In this document: positions 1 to 10,722 of the stretch, in pieces
Position numbering within the stretch: the first letter of the stretch is position 1
Layout: each line of letters opens with the position of its first letter
Notes under the pieces: generated by a model
What the model was told of the DNA's origin: nothing
Seen by the model: only the letters and a program-made list of their open reading frames with translations
Database searches by the model: none
NCBI GenBank assembly: GCA_008933995.1
Contig: WARS01001853.1
Coordinates: forward strand, 1-64,000
Reading direction: 5' to 3'
Length of the DNA stretch: 64,000 nt
From: Datnioides undecimradiatus
Taxonomy: Eukaryota > Chordata > Actinopteri > Lobotiformes > Datnioididae
Made by a program: the position numbers and the translations under genes

Positions 1-791
1 GGCACTCCGACTTCCTGAAGTCGAGCTGTAACAATTCTGGCACGATGTGGTGGAGCATTATCATCCATGAACAGAAAGTTGGGGGTGTGCTGGCGGAATT
101 GGGGGATGATGATGGGTTCTATGATGTCTCTGAGGTAAGAACGTGCAGTGACTGAGCCATCTACAATAACCAAATCTGTTTTGCGCTGACTGGTGATGCC
201 TGCCCAGACTGTTGCACCTCCTCCACCAAAGCGAACCCTGGGGACCATGTTGACCTCGGCGTATCGCTCACCTCGCCTTCTCCAGCAACGCTGACGACCA
301 TCATTTCTGTGCAAGGTGACCCGACACTCATCAGTGAACAGGACGGTAGACCACTGCTGCATTGTCCAGGTCACATGGTCTTGTGCCCACTGCAAACGTT
401 CACGGCGGTGTCTTGGTGTCAGTGGAGTCACCTGCAACGGTCGTCTGGCATTCAAGCCAAAGTGGTGGAGTCGGTTGCGAATGGTTTGTCTGGAAACCCT
501 AGTACCCCTCACATCTCGTAAACGGGCCTGCAGCTGTGTGGCAGTTGCATAACGATGTCTGAGTGCATAGGTCCTTAGGTACTGGTCATCGTTGCGGTCT
601 GTCACTCATGGGGCTCCACTCCTGGGTCTGTCACGAACTCTGCCAGTAGTTCTGTGTCTTGATGCAAGTCTGCTGATGACACTTTGAGACACACCAAGTT
701 CACGAGCAACATCTGACTGCCTGCCACTGACCCGAAGGCGCGCTATGGCCAGGCGGTGCTGCTCATCCGTTAAGTGACGTCGTGTGTTCAT
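1..791 (-). pseudogene. Tc1-family transposase, 3' end missing, one in-frame stop
   Basis: The start chosen is the ATG at 791-789, giving a protein beginning MNTRRHLTDEQ; a longer upstream reading to 983 is just open leader. The N-terminal helix-turn-helix region (roughly residues 5-50, including ARELGVSQSVISR) is a paired-type DNA-binding domain that binds the terminal repeats. Codon 62 is TGA (606-608), where a CGA arginine codon would keep the frame. After it the same frame stays open to the window edge, with no other stop or frameshift. The first catalytic Asp is codon 154 (FTDE) and the second is 243/244 (MDDN), the spacing expected of a DD34E transposase. The third acidic residue lies outside the window. 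The copy is therefore broken by a single probable CpG-decay mutation. Confidence 0.85.
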
Positions 792-1083
792 GGCTGTTTG
801 AATGATGAACTTGGAATGACTTACTGACAATACCACCTTTTTATACCCACAGAATGTTGAAATTGATGCCACACTGAAAAGGGTTTTTTTTTGGTATTGG
901 CCCCAATATGTAAGGCACACTGTACACAGTGAGACCATTATGTGGAAAACACAAAATGAGGTGTGTCTATCACCCCAATACAATTGCCTCCCTATCCCAA
1001 AAATCTCTGAAGTGAAACAAACACCGTATGTATGACATCCACTGAGTCTCTCACAATATTCCTAACTTATTGTGAGTAGTGTA
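1..1083 (-). mobile_element. Tc1-like DNA transposon, left part outside the window
   Basis: A Tc1/mariner-type element lies on the minus strand and runs off the left edge. Its right terminus appears to be the sequence ending in GTGAGTAGTGTA near 1083, with the usual TA target at 1082-1083; read inward it begins CACTACTCACAATAAG, similar to ends of fish Tc1 elements. Between this terminus and the transposase start at 791 is about 290 bp of untranslated leader. The other terminal repeat is not in the window, so element length cannot be given. Confidence 0.75.
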
Positions 1084-1352
1084 TATTACCAATATATGAA
1101 AAGGGTGTAAGTTAAAAATGAAACCTGTCTTTGTTGCGTGTAACAGCATGTTGACTGATTTATGTGTATGAAACGTTTTCTCCAGTCTTATGGATGTGTG
1201 TTTTATGAGCACTCCTGAGCACTCGGCTTCCCTACAAGTCTACCATTACCTAAGGAATGGAGCCTGCTAACATCAATAAACAGTTAACACCACAACACAG
1301 AGTCACACAACAGTCCAAAGTTAAAGCTAACACACCTGCAAAATGTAAAATA

Positions 1353-1515
1353 CAGTGGGGCAAACAAGTATTTAGTCAGCCACCAATTGTGCAAGTTCTC
1401 CCACTTAAAAAGATGAGAGAGGCCTGTAATTTTCATCATAGGTACACTTCAACTATGAGAGACAGAATGAGGGGAAAGAATCCAGGAAATCACATTGTAG
1501 GATTTTTAATGAATT
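1353..1515 (+). repeat. left terminal inverted repeat of Tc1 element
   Basis: It matches the reverse complement of 2784-2948 over its whole length with scattered substitutions. A short run differs where the right copy has a stretch of A/T. Inner and outer transposase-binding sites would be expected inside it, as in other Tc1 elements with long repeats. Confidence 0.9.
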
Positions 1516-1707
1516 AATTGGTTAATTCCTCGGTAAAATAAGTATTTGGTCACCTACAAACAAGCAAGATTTATGGCTCTCACAGATCTGTAACTTCTTC
1601 TTTAAGATGCTCCTCTGTCCTCCACTCGTTACCTGTATTAATGGCATCTGTTTGAACTCGTTCTCAGTATAAAAGACACCTCAAACAGTCACACTCCAAA
1701 CTCCACT

Positions 1708-2730
1708 ATGGCCAAGACCGAAGAGCTGTCAAAGGACACCAGAAACAAAATTGTAGACCTGCACCAGGCTGGGAAGACTGAATCTGCAATAGGTAAACAG
1801 CTTGGTGTGAAGAAATCAACTGTGGGAGCAATTATTAGAAAATGGAAGACATACAAGACCACTGATAATCTCCCTCGATCTGGGGCTCCACGCAAGATCT
1901 CACCCCGTGGGGTCAAAATGATCACAAGAACAGTGAGCAAAAATCCCAGAACCACACAGGGGGACCTAGTGAATGACCTGCAGAGAGCTGGGACCAAAGT
2001 AACAAAGGCTACCATCAGTAACACACTACACCGCCAGGGACTCAAATCCTGCAGTGCCAGACGTGTCCCCCTGCTTAAGCCAGTACATGTCCAGGCCCGT
2101 CTGAAGTTTGCTAGAGAGCATTTGGATGATCCTGAAGAGTATTGGGAGAATGCCATATGGTCAGATGAAACCAAAATAGAACTTTTTGGTAAAAACTCAA
2201 CTTGTCGTGTTTGGAGGAGAAAGAATGCTGAGTTGCATCCAAAGAACACCATACCTACTGTGAAGCATGGGGGTGGAAACATCATGCTTTGGGGCTGTTT
2301 TTCTGCAAAGGGACCAGGACGACTGGTCCATGTAAAGGAAAGAATGAATGGGGCCATGTATCGTGAGATTTTGAGTGAAAACCTCCTTCCATCAGCAAGG
2401 GCATTGAAGATGAAACGTGGCTGGGTCTTTCAGCATGACAATGATCCCAAACACACCGCCCGGGCAACGAAGAAGTGGCTTCGTAAGAAGCATTTCAAGG
2501 TCCTGGAGTGGCCTAGCCAGTCTCCAGATCTCAACCCCATAGAAAATCTTTGGAGGGAGTTGAAAGTCCATGTTGCCCAGCGACAGCCCCAAAACATCAC
2601 TGCTCTAGAGGAGATCTGCATGGAGGAATGGGCCAAAATACCAGCAACAGTGTGTGAAAACCTTGTGAAGACTTACAGAAAATGTTTGACCTTTGTCATT
2701 GCCAACAAAGGGTATATAACAAAGTATTGA
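1708..2730 (+). CDS. Tc1 transposase, full length and uninterrupted
   Basis: This single-exon frame encodes 340 residues, the normal length for this family. The N-terminus has two helix-turn-helix parts (about residues 8-50 and 65-115, with the linker PRSGAPRK between) that recognise the terminal repeats. The catalytic domain has all three acidic residues: D153 in WSDET, D244 in FQHDND and E279 in NPIENLW, the same numbering as Sleeping Beauty, with the DD34E spacing. A glycine-rich loop ([10 protein letters not shown]) lies between the first two. The ATG at 1708 follows a TATA box by 33 bp and starts [13 protein letters not shown], so this start is secure. There is no stop or frameshift. Whether the enzyme is active cannot be judged, since single substitutions could inactivate it. 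Confidence 0.93.
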   Translation: MAKTEELSKDTRNKIVDLHQAGKTESAIGKQLGVKKSTVGAIIRKWKTYKTTDNLPRSGAPRKISPRGVKMITRTVSKNPRTTQGDLVNDLQRAGTKVTKATISNTLHRQGLKSCSARRVPLLKPVHVQARLKFAREHLDDPEEYWENAIWSDETKIELFGKNSTCRVWRRKNAELHPKNTIPTVKHGGGNIMLWGCFSAKGPGRLVHVKERMNGAMYREILSENLLPSARALKMKRGWVFQHDNDPKHTARATKKWLRKKHFKVLEWPSQSPDLNPIENLWRELKVHVAQRQPQNITALEEICMEEWAKIPATVCENLVKTYRKCLTFVIANKGYITKY

Positions 2731-2783
2731 GATGAACTTTTATTATTGACCAAATACTTATTTTCCACCATAATTTGCAAATA

Positions 2784-2948
2784 AATTCTTTAAAAATCAG
2801 ACAATGTGATTTTCTGGATTTTTTTTTTTCTCATTCTGTCTCTCATAGTTGAGGTATACCTATGATGAAAATTACAGGCCTCTCTCATCTTTTTAAGTGG
2901 GAGAACTTGCACAATTGGTGGCTGACTAAATACTTTTTTGCCCCACTG
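2784..2948 (-). repeat. right terminal inverted repeat of Tc1 element
   Basis: Reverse-complement partner of 1353-1515. It contains a homopolymer run of T (about 2819-2830) where the left repeat has GGGGAAAG, the largest difference between the two ends. Confidence 0.9.
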
Positions 2949-2950
2949 TA

Positions 2951-3654
2951 CATGGTCACCTAACATCCAGACCGCATAGATATTTTGGTGGCTAGTGTAC
3001 ATGTAACAATAATGTTGCTGTACTGATACTACCCTTTTTCTAATTTATAAAGCAACAAATTGAAGAAACTGTTGGGATAACACTTCACTGTGATTGTATC
3101 AAAATGATGACAGTAGAAATTCTCTAGATAATTGATAATGTGGTTTTAGCTGGCTAATTTTAGCGTACGTTAGCTCACTTACTAGTGCAGGAGAATTGCT
3201 AGCTAACTAAGGTAGCAGAACAAGGTCTTGAGTTCATAACATCAGCTAATTCATCCAGACTTCAGGATTTTGCTGATAGTCTGTCTTGGTGCTTGTGAAC
3301 TTTATTAGCGTAATTGTTGAAGCTAGTGCTATTAGCTTGCTAACCGTAGTTTGCTCGCTTTGCTAACGTTATTTCTAGCAAAATTCTATGTAAGCGAATA
3401 TGTTAGTGGGCAAAATTAGCAGCTAAATGATACATGATACTTGTTAAAGTATATGACAAAAATATGATTTAAGCCAATAACTAGATATGTAACAGGACAA
3501 AACAAACAGTTTACTGTTAGCGACTGATACAAGGCAGGCCAGCTAGAGAACTAACAGTGAACAAAGTGAGCTGAACTAGGCTTTTTAGCTTCCCTTGAGC
3601 TACTCAGGGCTTTTTTTTATGATACAGATGTTCTTAGTTATTTTTTGATCTGAC
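2951..3654. other. non-coding stretch, TTAGC-rich
   Basis: I find no supportable gene here. The part from about 3140 to 3430 repeats the words TTAGC, GCTAAC and GCTAGC many times, a composition common in dispersed fish repeats. Confidence 0.5.
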
Positions 3655-3760
3655 ACACACTCATCACTGACAGGGGTGGAGGCAGTAAACCTTCACCTTG
3701 CTGTCAATAAGTCACAGTGTGAACTGCTGAGCCACCGTGTGGTCCGCGTATGTGATAACT
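3655..3760. repeat. dispersed-repeat fragment shared by three duplicated units (unit A)
   Basis: Contains CACTGACAGGGGTGGAGGC, AGTAAACC and GAGCCACCGTGTGGTC. The same string recurs in the same position beside the two other pseudogene copies (about 5830-5975 and 8740-8890). The words CCGGAGTAAACCCACAC and GAGCCACCGTG resemble a very common fish interspersed repeat. Its presence in all three units indicates that it was there before the duplications. Confidence 0.65.
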
Positions 3761-3779
3761 GTAATCTCACTTGACTGTC

Positions 3780-4620
3780 CAGGCATGGATCTGTGCCTCA
3801 ACATACCACTGAACAACCAACACAATGAGCCAAAACGCCTCAGGTGTCTGACTCTAAAAGGGGACAGGAGCTCATCTGTCGGGGGCTTCAGCTACAATTG
3901 AAGCAAGTTCTGAATGGCTTCACAATAGCTTTGCCCACAGATTTGCAGAACCTGATGACGGGGTTCTTCTTTGGAGATGGAACTGGCACAGTTAGATGAG
4001 TCCTCAGGGCCTGGATTAGAAGATCTACAGCAGTTTGATCCTGTGATGCCATCAGGTTCTAAGCATCATCGAAGAGCCATACAGCTGATGCAGGTCTTTG
4101 GAATAGGGCACTTGCAGATCTTCTTGACAGTTTTGTCATTCAAGCTGATAACAATGTCAGTGGGCTTGACCCTCTGCACCAATGCTTTTTCTTGAAGAGT
4201 CTTGATGATCTTGTTGAAATCTCTGTGGGGCTTGGTATGGTCCTGGCCTTCTTTGTGATGCGCGGTAGAAACCCACAAAGTATCATTGTGATCGGCCTGT
4301 GTTTTTGTGTCATACTCAGGCAGTTAATGACTCAGAGTATATAATGAGGTTTGAACAACCTGACTGGTTTCCAGTAATTTCAAATGATGCTTACAACATT
4401 TGGAGTCCAAGTTTGGTCACTTTCATGAACTTGAGCTGTCCTTGTTCACTGTCAGTATCTCCACATACCAGAGTAGCAAACAGCTTCCTCCTGTTACACA
4501 CTGCAGGCTGTGGACAGCACATGGATGATGGGACCTCTGTTAATATTTCCAAGGTCCTTTTCTTCCAAGCAGAATAAACTACTTCACAGGGCCCCTCCTG
4601 TATGACCACAGATAATGACC
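3780..4620 (-). pseudogene. unrecognised gene, decayed copy A of three
   Basis: I do not recognise this gene. It aligns by eye with 6060-7205 and 8890-10100. Minus-strand reading gives fragments that match the other copies: a segment with VVYSAW (copy B has VVYSSW), a lysine-rich stretch followed by PTDIVISLN (B: FTDIVID, C: FADIVIS), and a C-terminal basic stretch KSVGKAIVKPFR. These pieces fall in different frames separated by stops, so the copy is broken or its introns are unrecognised. The conserved pattern suggests a once-coding gene with an acidic region, then a basic helical region and a basic C-terminus. No catalytic motif is visible. Confidence 0.55.
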
Positions 4621-5829
4621 AGTCACCTGACCAGTCTTACTTTTTAGATGAATGAATTGGAAAACAATAACACAAATTTTCAAATGGAAAAATCAGAAAT
4701 GTAAAATACGAGTAAGGATTGAAGCCTGATTGCCATGGTAATATCATTTCCTGATTGAGCTATGTGAGTTCGGACATTATTAAACTTTGGAAAATGTATT
4801 GAACATCAGATGCTGCTGTCCATTCTTGCTCTACTCCATGATGAAAGTATTTCCAAAATTTCATGCAGGCATGTTTTATTTTTAGTTCTTTGATTTGAAC
4901 TACTGCTATGCTCTGAGCCAACAACTTACCACTTACTTTTATAATTTTTTTGTGAGAAGCCTTAGTAAGTGTAAATTGATTCATGTTTACCCTCCATACC
5001 CATGTTCACTTTGACCAAGTAATCAATTTCCTAAAACCTTGCGTTACTTATTCTGGTTTTTCCCTAACTAATAATAAAATAATAAAAACCACACTAGAGT
5101 TTTGAACAATTCCAGCTCTTTGGTGTAGTCTGACAATATAATCTAACTTGTTTCTTGCAATTTTTCCTTTAGCCATCCACACTGGTCCCTTGCCACCGGA
5201 CCTCCCCCTCCAGTCTTTTTTTCTGTGTGTTCATTCAGTCTTTTATCCCATATGTTAGATTGCCAGATTTCTTTACAACACAAACATAGGATGTCCTATC
5301 ATTCATGTAGGCAGCCAGTATAGATATCACTAACAAAATGAGGTGACAAAGTAAACAAGCATGCTGTCATAGCTAACATAGCTAGCAAAAAGGTTTGAGT
5401 GTCCATCAGTTAACTTGTCCATATGTCTCAAGCTGATTTTGCTGATAACACAAACTACTTTTGAGAAGTTACTGTGTACATTGGCTAAGTTTAATCTCAT
5501 GTTAATCTACGGTCACCAGCAAAATTTTATTTAATATTATAAAAAGTGACATAGACAACCATACAGCTGATCAATTGAGATGATTTGTTTTTATTGTTTT
5601 AACATAATAGGAATTTTTAGATTATGGGTGTAATGTGACCACCGTCTAATGAGTCTGTATGTTACAGACAAACTTGGACACATTACCACCGTACACTATC
5701 AGACAGAAGAGTTGAATTAGATGATATGAACTACAAAGCTGCTCAATTGAGACACCAGGTTGTATCAGAAGCTAAGTTTGTTTTTTAATTTGTGCAATTT
5801 AGGCGTCCGCTTTGTCTGTATATTTGGAA
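4621..5829. other. non-coding spacer between copies A and B
   Basis: No supportable gene. AT-rich sequence with scattered GCTAAC/GCTAGC words around 5370-5400. No long tandem repeat or hairpin was noticed. Confidence 0.5.
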
Positions 5830-5975
5830 AATGTGGAAGAAGCAGACACCGGAGTAAACCCACACTAACACATGGACAACAGCCACACTCGTCACTGACG
5901 GGGGTGGAGGCAGTAAACCCTCACCTTGCTGCTGTGAACCCCCAGTGTGAACTGTTGAGCCACCGTGTGGTCTGC
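5830..5975. repeat. dispersed-repeat fragment (unit B)
   Basis: Second copy of the string found at 3655-3760 and 8740-8890, including CCGGAGTAAACCCACACTAA and GAGCCACCGTGTGGTCTGCC. It stands immediately beyond the 3' side of pseudogene copy B. Confidence 0.65.
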
Positions 5976-6059
5976 CTGTGATCGTGAAAGATCTGCAGTC
6001 TGCTTACTCCAGATGTTCTCTTTGTGATTACATGTACCTGTAATTGTAATGACATATAC

Positions 6060-7205
6060 TCTTATTTGATTGTCAGGTATGGGGTGTGCCTCTCAACACA
6101 ACAAATAGGCAATCAAAAAAGTCAAGAGAAATCATGTCAGCGGCCAGAAAAAGTGGGGAGGGACTCATCTGTTAGGGGCTTCAGCTGCTATGATTGATGC
6201 AAGCTCTGAACGGCTTCACAACAGCTTTGCCCTGTAGTTGAAGAACCTGATGACAGGGTTCTTCTTCCGAAGATGGTACAGGCACAGTCAGAAGAGTTTC
6301 AAGCCCTGGATTAAAAGATCTACTGCAGCTGGATCTTCCTGATACCATGAGGTTCAAGCATGGGTGCAAGATCCATAAATCTTATGCAGATCTTCAAACA
6401 GAGACTTGTAGAGCTCTTTTGACCTTCCTGACGGATTTAGTCGATAACAATGTCAGTAAAGTCGATCTTTGCCAAAACTCTTTCCCTCAGACTCTTGACT
6501 AACCTTTTAAAATCTTCGTTGGACAGTGATGTTCTAGGCTTTCTTCTTGATGCTGAAGCAAGGAACCCCCACAAGCAGTGTGATGATCGGCTTGTGCTTT
6601 TAAATCTCATCATCTGGTACTGTTGCTGACTCAGAGCCAGGAGACAAAACAGAACAAACATCTGATACTGATGTGGGCTCCTCTAGCCTGTCATACGATG
6701 GGGCGTCCAGGCAGACGTTTTCTGGACAACCTGCTTCAGAGTCAGTTGCTTCAGATGACGACTCAGACTGGTAGGGTTCATCTTCATCAGCTGAACTCTG
6801 TATCTCCTGAAGACGGTATTACTTCAATACAACTTTAATTTGTCATCAGAATCAGTGCTCTTGTCCCTCCAGTAGCAGTTCAGTGATATCATGTTTGGAA
6901 CTAGGCAAACAATGAGCAGTAAACCATCCAGGTGTTCTGCTCAGATTTAAAATCTCCCAGAACTTCTGACCTGGAATAGTAGTGTTATGAGGCTTAGGTC
7001 CCATGAAGAATAAACAACTTTACAGCGCCTATGCATAGTGACATACTTAATTGGTTTGTTCTCTTCGTGGTTGTTCTCCAAGACAGGGGTGATGTTTGGC
7101 CTCTCTGGGATGTTATTCACTGTTTCGCAATTGCAGGAACGTAGGCATACTATGCAACGAATTGAATGAGCCAGGAGCTCAATCTTGGTAATAAGAGTTG
7201 GGAAA
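6060..7205 (-). pseudogene. unrecognised gene, decayed copy B of three
   Basis: Best minus-strand fragments are an acidic Ser/Asp-rich stretch (about 6700-6780), a basic helical stretch with KRLVKSLRERVLAKIDFTD (about 6440-6520), and a C-terminal part ending KAVVKPFRACINHSS (6185-6240). Further upstream (about 7070-7190) is a Cys-containing piece, RCIVC, that aligns with NFVFCILCE in copy C (about 10050). The shared reading KVVYSSW (about 7010) matches copy A. Stops and frame changes separate the parts. Compared with copy C this unit lacks the promoter region. The function is unknown. Confidence 0.55.
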
Positions 7206-7672
7206 AATGGATATAGAAGAAAACAGACATTAGTTTATGTGTTTTGATCCTAACCCAGAGGGAAGGAGTGTTTTACACCTCTTCTGTTTATCACTGATTG
7301 TTTGTAAATATATTTACATTTGTGCATTTTTTATTTATTTATATATTTCTTTTTCTTGCCATTAAAAAAGACCTTGTAAAGATTCAGTTACCATTTCTTT
7401 TCTGCTTATACTTCCTTTAGCCTAAATTATCTTTCTCTTTCAAAGTTATTTGTTCTAGCAGTATTTATGGCTGCTGTAATACCAGAATTTCCTGCAAAAG
7501 AGGATTAATAAAAAGTACTATTCTATTCTGTTCTATTCTATTTCTATTCTAGCGTCTTAACCTTGTAAACCTCAAATAAACTCTTTACTACAGAATAATG
7601 TTCACAAATGTGTTCGACCCATTATGGCTTCCCTTTTACTGATTTAACACAAACAACAAATGCGTCATCAGA
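7206..7672. repeat. repeat segment R, uninterrupted copy, with TTCTA microsatellite
   Basis: This segment runs from TTAGTTTATGTGTTTTGATC through a TTAATAAAAAGTACTATTCT tail and a TTCTA microsatellite (about 7525-7552), to CAAATGTGTTCGACCC and AACAAATGCGTCATCAG. The left part is repeated at about 11921-12245 and the part right of the microsatellite at about 18000-18158. The AATAAA plus pentanucleotide tail resembles the 3' end of a LINE-type retroposon, but no reverse transcriptase is present. Confidence 0.75.
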
Positions 7673-8739
7673 ACTTATAGCAACTGTAAGCTGTGTCTGT
7701 CATCTTAGTGCACCTGATGAGTTGAGATGAAATCTGTGCAAGCCTGTGGTGATTTTGGCCACTGACATTTGATGATTTTCTCTCACATTGAAGCGAATTT
7801 GACAACATTTTAAGGAACACTGTGAAAGGCCAGGAAAAGATCTTTGCAAATGATTAATACAAACACCTTCAGCTGACCCTGTGATTACATTTATTGTTGG
7901 TGGCTAACTCATTTGACAGTGTGCTCTGGTGGAGTGACATATTTTGACTGCAGCGGACAAATGTGTGATTGTAGATTGAATGTAATGGCTGTAAGCTTCC
8001 AGCACATATCATGATGCACTTTTATGTGGTTGAGATCAAGTAAAAATTGCTGTTATCAAACAAAACATCAAACCTTTACCAATCCCAGCTACAGAATGTG
8101 AGGATTTGCTCCTTTTTTCTGATTCATATGAATATTTTTGGACTAGACAGGTGCTTTGAAAGCAAGACCTTGGGATCTGGGACATTCTGAGGAGCATTTT
8201 GAGGTTTTACTCAACAAACCATGGATGATTAATGCACAGAACGTAATTGATGTCTTTGGCAGCAGCTCACTGGCTTATGTGTCTGCAGTTACTGGCTGTT
8301 TTGTCGCACCTAGTAGCTTGCTCACCAGTTCTTTATTTCTTCCCTTCACTTCAGATGCTGTGGTTTTTTCTCACAGATGTTCTGACCTGCAGTTTTGATT
8401 GACAAGCAACTTGGCTTGTTGAGTGGAGTAAAAAGCACAAACCCTGGTTTAGAATTGGGAGATTCCCAAACAGAGAGTAATGACAGAGAAAACACTCATA
8501 GCTAAATGCTTGGCTATGAGTGTTTTCCTCTGTCATCCTCTTCAATTGACAACAGGGAACAAGATGGAGTATTATATATATATGATGTAATAAGAGAAGT
8601 GTTTGGAATAAGGTCACTGGGAACTACAAAAGCAGCTCGAATTGAAAGGATGTTGTGTTTATTGGAATTAAAATGTATTATTATTGTTGTTGTTGTGATT
8701 ATTATTGCAATTTAAAGTGTTCAATTAAATGCAATATGT
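7673..8739. other. non-coding spacer between copies B and C
   Basis: No supportable gene. It contains the near-perfect hairpin at 8481-8535 (listed separately) and a short AT-rich TTATTGTTG run near 8680. Confidence 0.5.
8481..8535. repeat. near-perfect inverted repeat (hairpin)
   Basis: The left arm TGACAGAGAAAACACTCATA-GC (8481-8502) pairs with GCTATGAGTGTTTTCCTCTG-TCA (8513-8535) across a 10-base loop. The only flaw is one extra base in the right arm. The 22-bp stem is long enough to be non-random in a window of this size. Pairing does not clearly extend outward, so it is short for a microRNA precursor. Confidence 0.85.
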
Positions 8740-8890
8740 TTGGAGGATGTGGGGAGGCTGGAGCACCCGGAGTAAGCCCACACAACAGCCACACTCGTCA
8801 CTGACAGGGGTGGAGGCAGTAAACCTTCACCTTGCGCAGCCAGTAAGTTCACAGTAATGAACTGCTGAGCCACCATGGGGAGTCTGTCCA
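8740..8890. repeat. dispersed-repeat fragment (unit C)
   Basis: Third copy of the string at 3655-3760 and 5830-5975. It includes CACCCGGAGTAAGCCCACAC and CACTGACAGGGGTGGAGGC, and ends GAGCCACCATGGGG. Confidence 0.65.
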
Positions 8891-10640
8891 TGTGATCTGA
8901 TAAGAACATCTGGAGAGAGCACTTCTGCGGAGAAATTTCTCATTGTGATCATAGTATTCAACGACTGTCCAAGTGTGGTTCTGTGCACTCAACACACACT
9001 GAACAGTCAGCTGAAGAACCAAAATGGTCTCAGCTGCCGGACTCATCTGTCAGGGCTTTCGGCTGCGATTCAAGCAAGCTCTGAAGGGCTTTGCAATAGC
9101 TTTGCCCACAGATTTGCAGAACCTGATGGCGGGGTTCTTCTTTGGAGATGAATGCAGGCACAGTCAGATGAGTCTTCAGGACTGCATTAAGAGGTCTACC
9201 CAGCAGCTGTATCTCGCGATACCATCGGAGTTCAGGATCATTGGTGCAGAACCATAAAGCTGATGCAGATCTCTGAACAGAGCTTTGTAGGTTGTCTTGA
9301 CTGATTCACAGTTTGAGCTGATAACAATATCAGCAAACTTGATCTGCCCGAAGCTCTTTCTTTTAGATTCTGGAGGATGCTGTTGAAAATCACCTGCGGC
9401 GGTGATGTCTGGCCTTCGCCCTTTGGTGCTGCAGGGGCCCACAAGCAGCGTGATGGCCAGCCTGTGTTTCTCGTCACGTTCTGCTGCTTCTGTTGTGGAC
9501 TCAGAGCAACATGTGTCAGAAAAACAACTAATGCAGATGAATACATCCAGTCCCGGACTGGCTGGCTGCAATGACGTTTTCTGAACAACCTGGTTCCAGG
9601 TCAGTTGCTGTAAATGATTCGCAACACCAAGTGGAGTCCTCAAAGGTGTCACTTCACTTTCAATCTGATCTGTTGCTCCTCAGCGGGTGTTTCTTCAGTT
9701 GCGTCTTTGTCATCGTTTGATTCGTCGCCGTTTTGATTACGTCATCGTTTGATTCACTGGTTGTTGAGCTGCTGACTGGATGTACCTGCGTCAGACAAGC
9801 ACATATCTGCACAACCATGTAGTTTTTTAAGTTTTGCGGTTTCTTTCTGAGTATTTTGCAAACTCAGCCATTATTTTAGGGCCGTCGGTTCCAAGTAGAG
9901 TAATGGATTCTGCGGTTCCCTGCTTCCTCATGCGGCTCAAATGGCTTCTTCCTCTTGGTTGTTTTCCAGGGCTGCAGGTGATGTTTAGCATGTCACCGAG
10001 ATTCAAATGGTCCTTTAGACATGTATCTTCGCACAGAATGCAAAAGACAAAATTCACCTCAAGCTCAACTATGGTCCTCAGAGTTGGGAAAACTATGCAG
10101 TTGCAGTCATTGGTAACTGGACAACAACTGTTTTTGAGCCATTATGGTGGCTATGTGAGAGTTGACTCTCACCGTCACCTCTCTTGTCAAAGGGATTAAT
10201 TCCTGCAGGCTCACGCAGTTCCCAAGATGAGCATGTCCGTTGCCTGAAAAAGAAACAGATGGGTAGAGGCGTCTCCAGGTTGTCAGGACATCTCTCATGA
10301 ACACCAAAGAAACATTTCTTAGCGTTTATGCGAGCATATATCCCGTGCAGCTTTCTGCGCCAATCCAGTGATGACAAGCCTGATTGATTCCAGGATTGTC
10401 ATCGAAGTTAAATTTAGATTTCTGACGCCATTAAACCAATAGGATCCTGCGTGTTTGTGTCTTGCCTGTCATGCGTCTCTGTACAGTCATTACAGAAACA
10501 ACATGTAAAACTGTTTGATGTTCAGGAATTCTAAATCCACGACTGGAGGAACTTGAACGCAATAAACTGAAAGTCTCCTTGATCCATGACAATCGTGGTC
10601 TGTTGATCGTGGACGATCTGACGGTTTTCTTCAAATCCTT
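8891..10640 (-). pseudogene. unrecognised gene, least decayed copy C of three
   Basis: Reading leftward from the promoter near 10.73 kb, the longest open stretch is 158 residues (9652-9176). It contains a basic region followed by GQIKFADIVISSN and then KALFRDLHQLYG. A further in-family C-terminal part (ICGQSYCKALQSL, about 9110-9070) lies in a different frame. A Cys-bearing stretch (NFVFCILCE, about 10050) aligns with copy B. The first ATG after the TATA-like box (10587) opens only an 18-codon frame, so the true exon structure is unclear. It could be a divergent spliced gene rather than a pseudogene; frame shifts relative to copies A and B argue for decay. No family is recognised. Confidence 0.5.
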
Positions 10641-10722
10641 TTTCCGAGATGCTTCTCTCGTTGTGTCCTCTGTTGTGTCGCTTCACCACAGAAAAATGAC
10701 CAAATCACTGTCAGCCGTCCTT

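Larger units (their letters stand above)
1353..2948 (+). mobile_element. complete Tc1-like transposon with both terminal repeats
   Basis: A full-length element of about 1.6 kb begins CAGTGGGGCAAACAAG at 1353 and ends with the complementary CCCCACTG at 2948. It is flanked on both sides by TA (1351-1352 and 2949-2950), the target duplication of Tc1/mariner elements. Long, nearly identical inverted repeats (about 163-165 bp) enclose a TATA box (TATAAAAG, 1668-1675), an intact transposase frame and an AATAAA signal near 2780. I recognise the terminal sequence as a high-copy fish Tc1 family but cannot give a database name. Confidence 0.93.

Noticed and set aside
1689-2357. 222-residue open frame on the minus strand opposite the Tc1 transposase
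   Set aside because: It is the antisense shadow of an intact, well-recognised transposase; no promoter or family motif supports it.
4066-4278. Copies A-C as parts of a known gene family
   Set aside because: Motifs such as DIVISLN and KPFR did not match any family I can name with confidence, so no function is given.
8481-8535. Hairpin called as a microRNA gene
   Set aside because: The stem is only about 22 bp and does not extend outward, and no known seed was recognised; it is kept as a repeat and a finding only.
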